Origin: Entomortierella parvispora
Taxonomy: Eukaryota; Mortierellomycota; Mortierellomycetes; Mortierellales; Mortierellaceae
Assembly (NCBI GenBank): GCA_963573315.1
Contig: OY752141.1
Coordinates: forward strand, 3,782,001 to 3,846,000
Length of the DNA: 64,000 bases
Direction: 5' to 3'
Both the position numbers and the translations under genes were made by a program. Positions 21,013 to 33,818 of this stretch are shown in pieces. The notes beneath the pieces are model-generated. The model ran no database searches, had not been told where the DNA came from, and saw only the letters and a list, made by a program, of their open reading frames with translations. How positions within the stretch are numbered: the stretch's first letter is position 1; each line of letters opens with the position of its first letter.

Positions 21013-24000
21013 ATGGCCGCAAGCGACATCAATCTGGTCGATTACAACCAAACCACTGCATTCTGGTCATTCCTGATCTACTGCCTTGTGGTCATCTTTG
21101 TGGCCGTCTTTTTTCTTTTTTACTCGAGTAGGGTCTTAGCCCAGCTGCTTTCCAAGCTGATCCGCTGGTTCACCTGGAGACACTTCAAAGCATATATCGA
21201 GTTTGGTGAGACTCCAGCCTGTAGTCATACTATTGTGCAACTGTGTGCCATGCCAGCATGTTGCTAACACCCTTCCACGATGATAGAGTCGTTGCAGATT
21301 GCTCCCTTGGGCGGGAGGATCCTCTTCAAAAACTTCAGATACCACTCTAGGAACCAGTCCATCACCGTTCTCCACGGATATATCTCCTTCAGATATTGGC
21401 TTTGGAATGTCAGAACCGAGGATGACCCTATCCCTGAAGACTCAACCTCAAAGGAGACAGGAATGGGTATGAAACGCGGAGCGCACGACCTGAACAAACG
21501 CGTAACCGGACTAACGGGTCGTGACTGATCGGAGATTATTCTTTTACAGCAGGCATGAACGACAAGGACAACTGTCGCATTACCTGTCACCTTGTTGGTC
21601 TTGAGTGGTTCATGTACAACAGGACGCCCGCCTACGATGTGCTGGCAACGACTTTGGGTCTGAACCCTGACGCATCACCTTTCGAGACCAACCTCGAAAA
21701 TCCGAACCCGAGCGTTGCCGGTACGTGACTGGAAACAAGATTGGTTATACTACCGTTATATCTAATTCTTCTTTCTTGTTTCATTGAATAGTCAACATGG
21801 ATGGAGTCAACCAGGATGATGGGTCGGCAGATAGTTGGTTCAGGAGGTGTCTTCCTGTCAAGATTGATTGCGAGACAGGAGCTATCATCATGGGAAATGC
21901 ACATCTTCCGTCTCTACTAGTAGCTTCATTCCCTCATGCTCACAGCATGTACTCTGCAACTAAGGTGAGGCCCGTTGGGGCTATATTCTTGTTTAATCAC
22001 CTACCTCTCGCTAACATTATGCAATGGTGAATTAGACGAGGTCTTCACTGGACAAGTACAAAACAGTGCTCTTGGTCACCTTTGAGACCCCTTCCATTGA
22101 CTTGAGACCAAATGCAGATTACAACACCGCCATCATCGGCAGGAATATGGGCGAAGTACCGGATATCTCAAGACTGTACGTCCTTGCGCCGTTTGCTTTT
22201 CTATCAGTATCAGCCTTCACGCAATGCTTACTGTTTAACTCTCTCCTGGCTTCAATCCGAATTAGACCGCCAGTGCGGCCCACAAGAGTACAGCGTCTCA
22301 TACAACCTATTAAGGCCCTTTGGACCAAATACTTTGGGGTCAGCAGAAAAGTCGCAGAGGAGTGGCATGGACTTCCTCGATACAACCAAAACATCTCACT
22401 CGAGAGTATCAAAGACAGCCAATTCCACGAATACGCCATGGTCCGGAATGTGCTTCAGTGTAACGAACTAGGGCTACGATATTATACAGACATCGCTGGT
22501 AAGCATTCGCTTAGTTTATGTTCTCTTCTATGTTATGGACCAAGATGTCATTAACTCACTGTAAACTCTTTGCAGGCAAAGTCCCTGAACCTTCACAGCA
22601 TGGTTCTGACGCAGATGTTGATCTCCCACCAGAGTGGGGCATCGAGTTAATTATCGACGAAGCTGTGATCTCATATGGACCATGGGCAGATCGCCAGAGG
22701 ACCGAGATCCAAAATTTTTACTTTCCAAACTCTTATCGGAGTCAGACGGAAACGCCTGAAGCTCAGCCAGGAGAGGATCGTATTCATGCAGCGTTGCACA
22801 TGACTGTTACATTCAGCACCTCTGTGACATTCAAGATTCCTACACAAGAGAAATCCAAGGTACAGAGTGACCCTCAATGGTTTCATCCACACCACGCTTA
22901 GATCAAATGTTAACGTGGCAGTTCAAACATAGGACTGGAAGTACAATGACCCAGAATTTCAAGCAGTTCAGGGAGGAAAATCCATGCGACCTTTTGGATG
23001 GCTTGAACTCAAGGCAATTGATGGGTCTATGGTATCAGTGGACATACCGATGATCTACGGGCCGGACGGCTACAAGAACACCGTTCAGGTCGATCTTTTG
23101 AATTTGACAATCACCTCAAGCGTAAACTACGCGTCTGTTATCAAGCACAAAGAGTTCAATGTAAGCAAATTGATCTGGCTAAACACACGAATGTCGCATT
23201 CTCTACAAGGTAAACTCACCATGTCGGCCTTCTCCGCCATCTTCTTATTAGATGTCTTGCGAACTAAATAATCCTTTGATATGGAATGAGCAGCGGAACT
23301 GGGACTTCAAGTTCTCAATGGATTCACCAAAGATCTACCTGTTGCGTGACCACATTACTCTCATACAGGATTTGATTAAGGATTGGACATCAGGTCCTTC
23401 CGTTGATATGGCGTACTTTGTGCCGTTCAAGTACGATTTCGACATCAAACTGCCTAATTTTCAGCTGTATACATACGTGAATGAACACAACATCATCAAT
23501 GAGCCTACAGAGTTGGATGAAAATGGTATGTCACTCGTTTTGAGGGTCGCGCGCTTTGGCTTTCAATATCTAATTCTTCAAATGATCCTTGTAGCCTTTA
23601 TTATTGCTGCAGGCAAGAGTTTGGATTGCCACGTGGTACTCCCTTTCGTCGAATATAATCCAGAGATCACGTCAATCACATTCGATGTTGAGGTATGTCG
23701 GATCGTTGAGTATACACCAGATGAACAAACGAATATTACTCTTTTGAATACTCACGGCTTTTCCCATTTAGATCCGAGATGGAGGATTGGAGATTCAACT
23801 GCCCCTTGCTCATACCCTAGGCGAATTTTCGACCACTGACTCCAAAAACTTTGCTGTGATCCCATCGGTTGTCATTAACGGAACGTACGACTATTACGGG
23901 TTCGTGGATCCAAGTCACATCGAATCTTTAAACTTGGATGTCAAAGGACAAGGAGTGACAGTCAAGCTCTTTGGAAACGTTATTCGATATGTTCTGATCC

Positions 24001-27000
24001 TTATGGACAACTATGCAGGGCTATATATCAACTTTGTGACGATGGAGGAGTATCGTTTGAAACGCACTGATCCACCTGGTACAGAAAAGGCAGAGTGGAA
24101 GCAGGCCAACTCAAAAGTATGTACTTGGGGCTTGACGCAGTTGTTTTTTCTGTCTCAATCCTGGTTACGCTGTGTCTGACCATTCGAAAACTGAATAATA
24201 GCCGCCTAGCGACCCTTTCGAGGTGTATGTGCACTTCATCACGACCGACACCACGTTAATTTTACCAGAGAACCTTTACAGCTGCGACAATTATTCTGAG
24301 ATCACATGTGCAGAATTGCAGCTTGACCTCAGAAACTTGGACGTTTACATGGGTTAGTCCATCTACGAAGGCTTGTGCTCATTTGCGCTGTTTCTAATAC
24401 CTTTTCCGATACGTGCGTTCAAACTTTAGACATGCACGTCAATGTCAGTCCTTTGACTTGGAGTAGGCATGTCATAAAGCCATCACACTTCGGGACCAGA
24501 ATGTCTCAGGGTGACCAGAACTATCTCTTTATTGATGGTATGTCAGCAGGCAGATACTCTCAGATGAGACAAGCTTCAAAACCTCATTGAATTTTACAAT
24601 ACTTTAATCTTTAGGAATATCGATCTATGCTCATCGCCTCTTCGGACCACTTCCAAAAACGACGACCTACGTTGCAAATTGGACACTGGATATCGGGTCC
24701 ATTTACGGCCAAATCAAACCGTCTTTCTTACTCGGGGTGTCGTCATTCGCGAAGGCATTTGCATACAATTTGGTTGACGGCGACAATGCTTTTCCACCTG
24801 AATACGCCACTGTCACTCCCCCCGATATCACATTCGTGGACCTCAGTGTCAAGGAGATTGATGTCTCCATTTGGGGGGAGGACGTTGTTAGTCAAATATT
24901 GCTTAAGGACGGCATCATTGTCCACTTTGACGATGTCATCAATGAGCGGTATATCGGTCGAGTGGTCTTGAAGATGCAATCGCTTATCGTGCGCTCCATG
25001 GCCTTGACACAGGCTAGTAGCGAGGAAATTGCCGGAGATGCTGAAGCTGTAAGACCGATTGAAGTTATTTGCGAGCAAGGCTGTATTGATCTGCAAATGA
25101 TTGAATTTTCGACTCTTGTCTTTTTGTTGAACTTAGAATGATCATGCTCCGTGGGTGGAGATAGCGAGCTTGAACTGCGCATTCGATGTTACAGTGTATA
25201 TTGGAGCAGGAGATTGGAAGGAGCGTAGGGAAAAGCAGCAAAATTTTGTCAGAGATCAGGATCGCGAAACACTGCGCTGTCCTTACATCTATGCAAGAAA
25301 AGGCTATGGAGTCCATACCCATCGTGAGTGTCTGACGAATTAGCGGTGATTGTAGTTGATATAGTGTACTCCTGACCAGCCGCCAGGTTACTGACAACGT
25401 TGTACTCCTATAGCTCTTCGCCATCCAAATTTGAAGGATAATCATTTCGGGACGCTTTTCGTTCCCCCTCTGACGTCAGATCTTGCTGGTAAGTTTTAAT
25501 ATTGCCGCATGCGAAGATTGGGTGGTCTGTCAGGACCCCGAGTTCTAATCTAAACCCGATGATATGCCTAATAGCGATGCGCGGGGATTCGATCAAGAGT
25601 GATAGTTCAATTATTGAGTTTGCTAGCGAAAACGGTTCAATGATTGAGATCTTATCCGACTCGAGTTCTTCATTGCATGACGGTCAACGACTATCCGCGC
25701 GGAGGTAAATATTGAGAGATGCATGTGACATGTGGCATGATAGACGTTTACTAATAAGCGAGCATGGCTGTGAATGTGTTTAGATCCCTATCCTCCTTTT
25801 CAGTAGGGACATCAATTGAGGGCGAAAGTGAGAGTGAAATTAGTGATGACGATTCAATTCGTCAAGTTGATATCGACTCTGACCTGGAACCCCGGTTCTC
25901 GAGCGATGGCGAATCTGCCGACGAATTTGACTACGCAGACGACTTTGAAGGCAAGATCTTTTTAGCACATAGATTATAGTTATAATTGCCAGCTGTTGAC
26001 CAAGTATTTATTCATGAATAGGTGTGGGAGACTCAGAGTTCAGAAATGCGCCGTCATTTCCATTGAGGACCATCCCGTACAGCAGCTATCTCAAGCGATA
26101 TGCCGTCTCAGCGACGCGTTTCGGATGGAATCGACACCCCTATATGCCTCCACCAAGGGTGGTTTTTTCTCAAGCTCGCGTAGGAACTACTCTTGTTTTT
26201 CTTTACTTGCTTTTTGGCCCTGTGTTGGACGATGTTGAGCTGATACTCTCTTGTACTGAATATAGACGGGAGACACACTGGAGGATGTCCCCAGATACCA
26301 TGGCCAGGCCAATTTTGAGGAATCCTTCGGGACGACTGGGTGCAATGAGCCTCATATCTCATCTGCCCAACCCAAAGGCCAAGAGACCTCTGATGAAAAG
26401 AGGACTACAATTGTCGTAGAGGCAACTCAAGATGTCAAGATCTTGCTTACGCCTATCCTTTTGAAGATTATTCAAGAGTTTTTAGAGGCCATAAACGCTG
26501 AGGTAAGCCAGTTGAGCTCCATGAAAAGGCCACATACTGAAGGTTCGCCATTACATTGAAAGCTCACTCTTGGATCCTGACTTAGGAATGGGACCTAGAG
26601 ACGATGCTGGATGTCACACAAATGGAATACGTGGAGCTTTTGACTCGAATGCAGCCCAGCAAATTACATTCGCAGCAGTTTGTAGTCAACATACCCCGTG
26701 TCCATCTTCGGTTCATTCAGGACGTAATGATGCCCGACGCGCTTAACGGAGCCGATGATATCAACATTATCAAGACGCGCTATGAGCTTTCTGGCGCTAA
26801 CCTGTGTGCCATTGATATTGTCCTTGACGACGCTGCCATCATTGCGGCTGTGAAATATGAGGATGAGGAATTCGAGAAATTTGTTCCAGGGAAGATTCAT
26901 ATCGCGTCTTTTAAGGTGGTCGAGTCCAGAGCCAATGTCGACTTTTCGAAATTCAAGCTGAACGCCCGGTTTGTCTCGACTTCAGCGGAAGCTGAGCGGA

Positions 27001-30000
27001 TCTTTGGCATCCCAGATGCTCGTCACCAGTTTTCACGTCTTGGGATCAACCACTTGTCATATCTTAAGGAGCCTGTGATTGCCGATATCACATTTGAAAA
27101 GTTCAAGTTGCGACTCGTCCGATCCTCAAATCCGAACCACTTTTCGGCAAACCTAGAGAAGTTCTCAGTCATGTTTATCAGCCAGTCTGCAGAAATTGTT
27201 GCCGGCTCGATCTGCTCGTGGCTTACATTCCTCAAGGACCTCGGGACGATTCTGAAGAGGTTTCAACTCCGCCGCTCCAAGCAGCTTCAAACCCTTTTCT
27301 CAGAGATTGCCCGATTTTCTGCTCAGCGAGCCATCAACACGGATCCCGTTTTCTTAACAAGGCCCTCTACCACATTGCGCCTGGGAACCATGTTTTACCG
27401 CAATGATGACGGCTGGAAACTACTAGCTCATATTCGGCATTGCATGAGGTTGATGCCTTCGGCGCTAAAGATGACCCTTCAAGGTGCGCTCAAAAAGCCA
27501 GAGCTAGAATCGTACAGCACCGACACCATGTATGATATTGTCATCTCTGTCTTTTCCAAATGGAGAAGCTGGGAAATGGACGACCTTCGTAAGTGTAGGC
27601 TCTTCTCGGATGTTTTTGAGAGGAAGCGAATGGCGAGCACGGAGGACCTGGCTCCAAAGAAAGATACTTGGATATACGACATGTTGCGATACTCTGTCAA
27701 CTCCATGCAATTGAGTCTGGGTGAGCTCGAAGCATCAATCTATGATGAGCAAATGGACAACAGTATGAAGCTCACGGACCTGGAGTTCATATTCGAGTCT
27801 CGATACAAGCCTGATGTACTGGCCCAAACCGGACTCTACCCCGATGCGCCGGTAACAAGTGAACATGACCGCCTTACGACCGGCTTTTTGGATATCGCAG
27901 TGAAGACAGGGTTCAAGAGCGCGGTGGTGGATGTGAACCCGGTCATTATTGCCTTTACGCGACATATTCTGAGGATTGAGCGCATCTTTACGCCTCAGTT
28001 CAGCAAGATATTGGAGTCAACAAACGACAAACGTCATGCCGAGATTCGAAAGTCACTGGAGAGTAAGTGGCATTGAACAAAAGTGGATTGTCGTTTTATT
28101 TATGTCTCTTACCAACATAATCGATGCAATAGATCCGTCCTCTCCTCGACAATCGTTCCAGCTGTCCCGCGAGGCAACTGGACTCACAGGGGATAATATG
28201 GAACCTACACTCATACAGGAACTCGACAAATTCGACATCGTTTTCAACGGCATGGCTGTGGTCGAGACAATCAAAATCACGTTAACAGCCCACAACCTGA
28301 CGGCCCAAGTTATCTTTTCTCAAATTCAGATATCTGCTCTTAATTTCGCCAAACAGAGGATGGCTCCCACCATGGACATTGAAGGTCTATCTATTGCGAG
28401 AAGTTCAGGGTCCAACCCTGATGGGTCGGCTGCTACGAGGTCGGGATTCAACAAACTAATTGCATCGGTGGCAACCAATATCAGTAGTATCACATCCACA
28501 CTCAAAGAACGCGTCTATTCCAAAGAGAACTCGACTAAGGACGCTACGAAGGCCCTTCTGAGTGTAGGAATCATCGGAATCAACTCAGAGGCAACACTAA
28601 GTCAATTCACGCCGCCTAAAAGAGCCAAGCAATCCAAAGCAAGCGTACCTCGAGAAGTGATTAATCTGCTTGTGACCTTCAAGCAGATACAAATCGTGCT
28701 TCCGCGGAGCATCTTGAAGCTCTACCTCTTTGCAAAAGACTGGCGAGAAGAAAACTTGCAAAGTTTTGACTTCTTGTTTCAAGGGGTAATGAACGAGTGG
28801 GAAGCGGACAGGAAAAAACAACCCAAGACTGTGATACCATCGACCCCAAGAGAGCTGAAGGTTCAAGTTGTCCTGAAGTCTCTCGTATTGGAATCGCAAA
28901 TGTTGCCGTCCCTCAAGTTCCTGTACGATGCTGGCGATCTGATGATCATGCTTCATGACATTCCGCCAGGTTTGCCATTCTCTGTCCCTCAATTGACGTA
29001 CACAGCCCAGCTCATGCGTCAGTCAGTCGATTTTAGAACCGTTCTGAAGGCCAAAGGAGTAGAATCATCTAAACTCCAGGAAGATCGAAGTACTGCAAGC
29101 TTCATGTTGCCCGTCATTCGTGCTTCTGGTAGTGTCATGAACGTCGTCGACACTGCCTCCCCTGCCAGGACGCGCCGGTCTTCCATCACTGCCTTGGCTC
29201 GAGGACAACGTCATCCGAAGAGACTTGAGTCATCCGTTTCATTCGACTTTGTGGAATTGACTTTGAACGTCAACATGCTGGATCATATCTTGACTGCCCA
29301 ATCACTGCTTGGTGCTGAGATGAACGAACTCATCGACATATTTACCAAAGGTCCAAAGGGTGCGCCATCCGTCACATCCCCAAAGGCAGCTCCGCCATCT
29401 ACTCACCCTGGGCTTCTATATTCTGTCAAGGTCTCGCTTGTGGGACTGAGTATTGCTGCTGAGAGTCCATCTGCCATTTTGTACTTTGAGTCGGACCTGT
29501 TGAAAGGGATCATCACCAACAATCCCAATCCAGCGCCTGTGACACCATTTCCCTCAGATATTGTGAGGAGCAGACTTGCTTGGCGACTCTATGCTCAGAG
29601 CATTACTCTGTCGCTGAACCACAATGCAGGGAATATTCGACATGGCTCCCGTGCTGAAGATATTCGCGCGCGAAAGTTGAGACTCGCCTATATCACCATC
29701 AATCTCAACGTGCAGAACTTCAGTCCCGTCACTTCAGACAAGAATCGCTTTGCACAAACTCCTGTCAGTTCGTTCTACGTCAGCTTCCTCAAGGTCCATG
29801 CACTCATGCAGCCCCAGTCTGTCAGCAAGATGATTGGACTATATTCTTACTACACACACGAGTTACAACGTCGAAAAGAGCTGAAGGCATCGGATATGGC
29901 TAAATTGGCCGATAATACGAAACGAATCATCAAGTCTTTGGACGTGGACGTGCCAACTTACAAGGACAATACTCGATCGATGCTGGAGGCGACAGAGATT

Positions 30001-33000
30001 TTCTTGAACATTGACGATGTTGCAGTTGCCATCCCGTTGGATAGACGCGAGGATATCATGGACAGCAGCGAGAGACTTGTTGAAGCATTCCTGATTTCGG
30101 CTACGTCTATTTCTATCTTGACCAAGAGCGGGGAGACATCGTCGGGCACACTTAGCCATCTCTGTGCCCAGTTTGTTCCGAGATTTGACCAGAGTAAGGA
30201 CGAACACTTTAGATCTCGGAGTCACCCAAAAATCAACCGACTGTCGTTCCCAAACATATCCTGCCAAGTCGAAGCAAGCAAGGACTCGCCAGGTCATCAG
30301 AAGATATCCTCTCAGTCCTCGGTTTCCGGTTTTGAGTTGGACATTGATCCAGCAATCGTACGCTACATAAACACTCTGGCAGACGTGTACGACAACAGCA
30401 AGGGCCTGGTTACGTCCTTGACTCTGGACCAAGGTGGCGCCGCCCCACCACCAGGAAAATTGGACAATTTATCTTCCTCTTCCACGCCCAAGAACGAGCT
30501 TCCAGCACCGCATCACTCCACGAATGTCATTTGGAAGATAGAGAACACTTTCCAGTGTAGCAAGAGCGTCTGTCGATTCTACCCGAAGAGCTATGTAGCC
30601 AAGCTTCCAAAGGCCTCCAAGTATATGGATTCCGAGCCTAATTTCGCGCAGATGGGCGCCGAGGTATCAGGGGTTGATAGATTTATTATTCCAGGCCTCT
30701 CGTTATGGACGACTCTTCGGATCCCGTTAGGTGATGACGAAGCCGAACTAGAGGCAGCCGGACCTCCCAGAGTCCATGCAGAGGTGAACATTCACTCCAG
30801 CGAAAACACGTTTTACCCCTCGTTGGTTCCTTTCTTCCAAGATATTGTGTCTGGACTCAAGGTTGGCATTCGAAGACAACGTCCATACTCCGAGCCAGAT
30901 TTAGTGGTACCTTCACCCGCTTCTTCGTCGTCTAGAAACGCAAACGAGGAGACAGCCTTGATTGCCTCAGAGTCCCCTGCTGCTTCTATCAGCTCAAAGA
31001 GGCAGGAACTGGCCATCACCTGTTATCTGTTCCTGGAAAAGACAAAGATCGAGTTCAATTGTCAGCCAATGGCGAAGGTGATTTCCATTCTGACGTTTGA
31101 GCAGGGCAACATCTTGATGAGCTACAACTCTGACAGAGTAGGAAACACCTCAAGCACTGTTGCTGGAACGTTCGAAGGCGCCTCTTCCGACACACACCAT
31201 ATATTCTCGCAGGACAAGGGCTTCAAGCTCGAGACCAAGGGTATGATCTTTAACGCTGTTGCTGAAACAAAACGTCAAGCAGAGGTCAACAAAAAGACGC
31301 TATCCGTAACCGCAGACTTTAGACAAATATCCAGCGACTTTGACTTGCGGCAGGCTGAGATCCTGGTCTTAATGAAAATGATTTGGATGGACCAGGCCAA
31401 CTATTTGATCCGAGACAGCCTCACAGTCAGTCGGTCAGCATCGTCCTCACAGGGTTTTGAAGTACAAACCCCACTGCCGTCTCCAGGAACACCGGTCACT
31501 TCAGGGGCATTGACCTCAACAGGAAAGAGAGAATCGAGCTTTCTCGGGTATAATATATTTGTGATAGCACGACTTCAGCAAATTCGAATCACAGGCGACC
31601 TTGGATCCCAGGTTGGCAAGATGGACTTCAAGCTAGACGAGGTGCGCCTGAGGACTAAGCTTCGTCCCTTCCACCCGCGCTCGGCATGTGTTTCTACAGG
31701 AGCCTTGGACCTTCAATTCCTACCTGTGGAGCGTGGCTGGCTTGAGGGTTACCTGATTATCGAGGGCTTTACACTCGAATCGTTGTCCAAGATGAACCGA
31801 CACCAGACGTTCCCCTGCTCGATTATGGAGGCCGTTGTTCAGACGAACCGTATGAGCTCCATGCTGTCTTATGACTACAAGAGGTTTTTTATTCTGGCTG
31901 TAGAGCCAATGCGAATTGTGATACAGGATCACTGGAAGGGTCCCAATCTCGATCAGGATGTTTCTCAGGCGATCATAGCTCATCTCCATGGTCTTCGCTT
32001 GTTGGCTGGAGCCAAAACTGTCCCAGTGTTTAAGACGCTGCTTTCTCGGCTCTCCAACACGATGGATCAGAAGCTAGCCGTGGCCAAAGAAGAACTCAAG
32101 AAGCCCTTGCTATCAACGGCAACTTTGAGCCCCAACTCGGCGCGGTCTGCGTCCCCATCAACCTCTGAAACGAAATCACTAAACTTGCAAGACAAGGTAC
32201 AGGCAGCATGGAATGCAGTGGGTTTTGTCCAGATCTCAATTGGCGATCTTGATCTCTCCTTTTTCCCATATTTCTTGTCCGACAAAGACTGCACGCACGC
32301 CAGTGTCCGAGGGGTCAAAGTGCGATTGGATCGGGATTTAGTTCAAGGAGACTTGGACGCAAAACCTGTGGTGCATCGTTTGACCACGATTGATGTGGCG
32401 CTCTTGAGCCTTCAGAAGTATATCCTCCAGACTGTGGACCAAGGTACTATCAAAAACATTACTCTGGAACAGTGGTTTGACCGTATCCGGAATCCAGCTT
32501 CGACAACAATTGCAAAACTGCCTGCAACCAGACAAGTGATGGAGTCATGGCAGGAACTTGACAGCCTGGTGATCTATCATATCTGCAAGACGCAGTTTGC
32601 GGGGTTGATTGACATTGCGACCGACTATCGACTCTTCCGAGGCGTGGAAAAGAACTTTGAGCGGTTTTTGGAAGAGTTGAGTATTCGAAATTTCAAGGAC
32701 CAAAGAAACCTCGCTCAAGAGACGACTGGTATCAAGGACAACGAAGGCGTTTCAGGACCTGAGCCATCTCTACAGCTCGATCCACTAGCTGCCGTGGCTG
32801 CTACTTCTCAGGCTATGGGAAGCAGACCATTGTCAAGAGTTAACAGCCAGGACGTTTTTCTGAGCACAAGCGCGGGCCCGAGTGCACTGGAAATATCCAT
32901 CCCGCCCACGACGGCATCATTTCCAACTGGTGTAGGAAAAGGAGGCCCTTCTGGATCTCCCTCGTCACCTATTCCCAGGGCTGGGGATGGAATTGCGACT

Positions 33001-33549
33001 GGCAACGATAACGGCGGAAGATTTGATCCGTTGTCCGTTTCGACATCAATCCCCTCTCCGCTGTCGCTACTTCCCTCAATTTCACCAACTCTTCCAATAT
33101 TGACAGAAACAGCTTACAAAGACGACGCTTTGGCTACCAATTACCCTGCACCTCCAGTGGCTGCCAATGGTTCAATGGATCTCTCCGTTGGTAACACGAC
33201 AAAAGCGGCTGGTGGGCAAGGCGCTTCCGTTAACTCACCTGGGACCTCAGCTGCCGCTGCGGCCTCTAATGTCGCGCCTGAAAAAGGAGGATCACAGCTG
33301 ATCTTTGAAGCTCGGGAACAGGTCGTGTTCAAACCCACGCTGGATGTTCTGCCCAATACCCCCCTGCCTTTGGGGCATTTGGGTTTCAAGAAGGAGGATA
33401 TCCCACCCATTGTGCATATCGTGACGACGGGCCTGGAGACGGGACTTTTGGCGGTGGCAGAGTTCCACGCCAAGAAGGTCGAGATGTCCGGCTTGCGAGA
33501 CCTTTGGGAAGGAAGAGTGTTGATGGACGACGACGATCCAGAGAAATGA
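21013..33549 (+). CDS. CSF1: Csf1/BLTP1-family bridge-like lipid transfer protein
   Basis: 22 exons give 3613 residues: 21013-21205, 21287-21466, 21550-21720, 21792-21964, 22036-22175, 22266-22498, 22576-22859, 22933-23160, 23252-23525, 23613-23692, 23772-24116, 24202-24352, 24430-24537, 24615-25048, 25137-25323, 25414-25488, 25575-25704, 25784-25950, 26022-26179, 26266-26502, 26586-28062, 28133-33549. All junctions keep frame. A transmembrane anchor (about residues 17-40) is followed by IAPLGGRILFKNFRYHSRNQ and FRYWLWNVR, the Csf1 hallmark of a repeating-beta-groove protein that carries phospholipid between the ER and other membranes. Later parts alternate beta-rich segments with low-complexity linkers, and the end is conserved-looking. 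It is longer than yeast Csf1 (about 2960). The intron after exon 18 begins with GC, not GT. Exon 3 could start at 21553 instead (tandem CAGCAG acceptor). Confidence 0.9.
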
Positions 33550-33597
33550 AAATAGTGAGAGAGCGAGAGAAAGAAAAAAAATGAACAAAAAAAAAGT

Positions 33598-33603
33598 CAC
33601 GTG
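33598..33603. promoter_or_regulatory. CACGTG E-box upstream of the RasGEF gene
   Basis: CACGTG about 215 bp before ATG 33819, next to a short (GAAT)n run at about 33609-33629, in the 269-bp gap after CSF1. Confidence 0.35.
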
Positions 33604-33818
33604 TAACGAATGAATGAATGAATGAATGCGTGGAGAACGGCATGTTGCCGCGCCTCTCTCCTTTTTCCCTTCTCTCTTTCACCCTCTCCTCGTCCTCGTC
33701 CTCCTCTCTTCCCCTCACCACTTTCATTAAGCCGGCGCTCTGTACGCAAGCTGATCAGATCACCACCTACAACCACTCACTGCTCCATCGCTGGAGAACA
33801 TTCCTTCATTTCTCGGAC

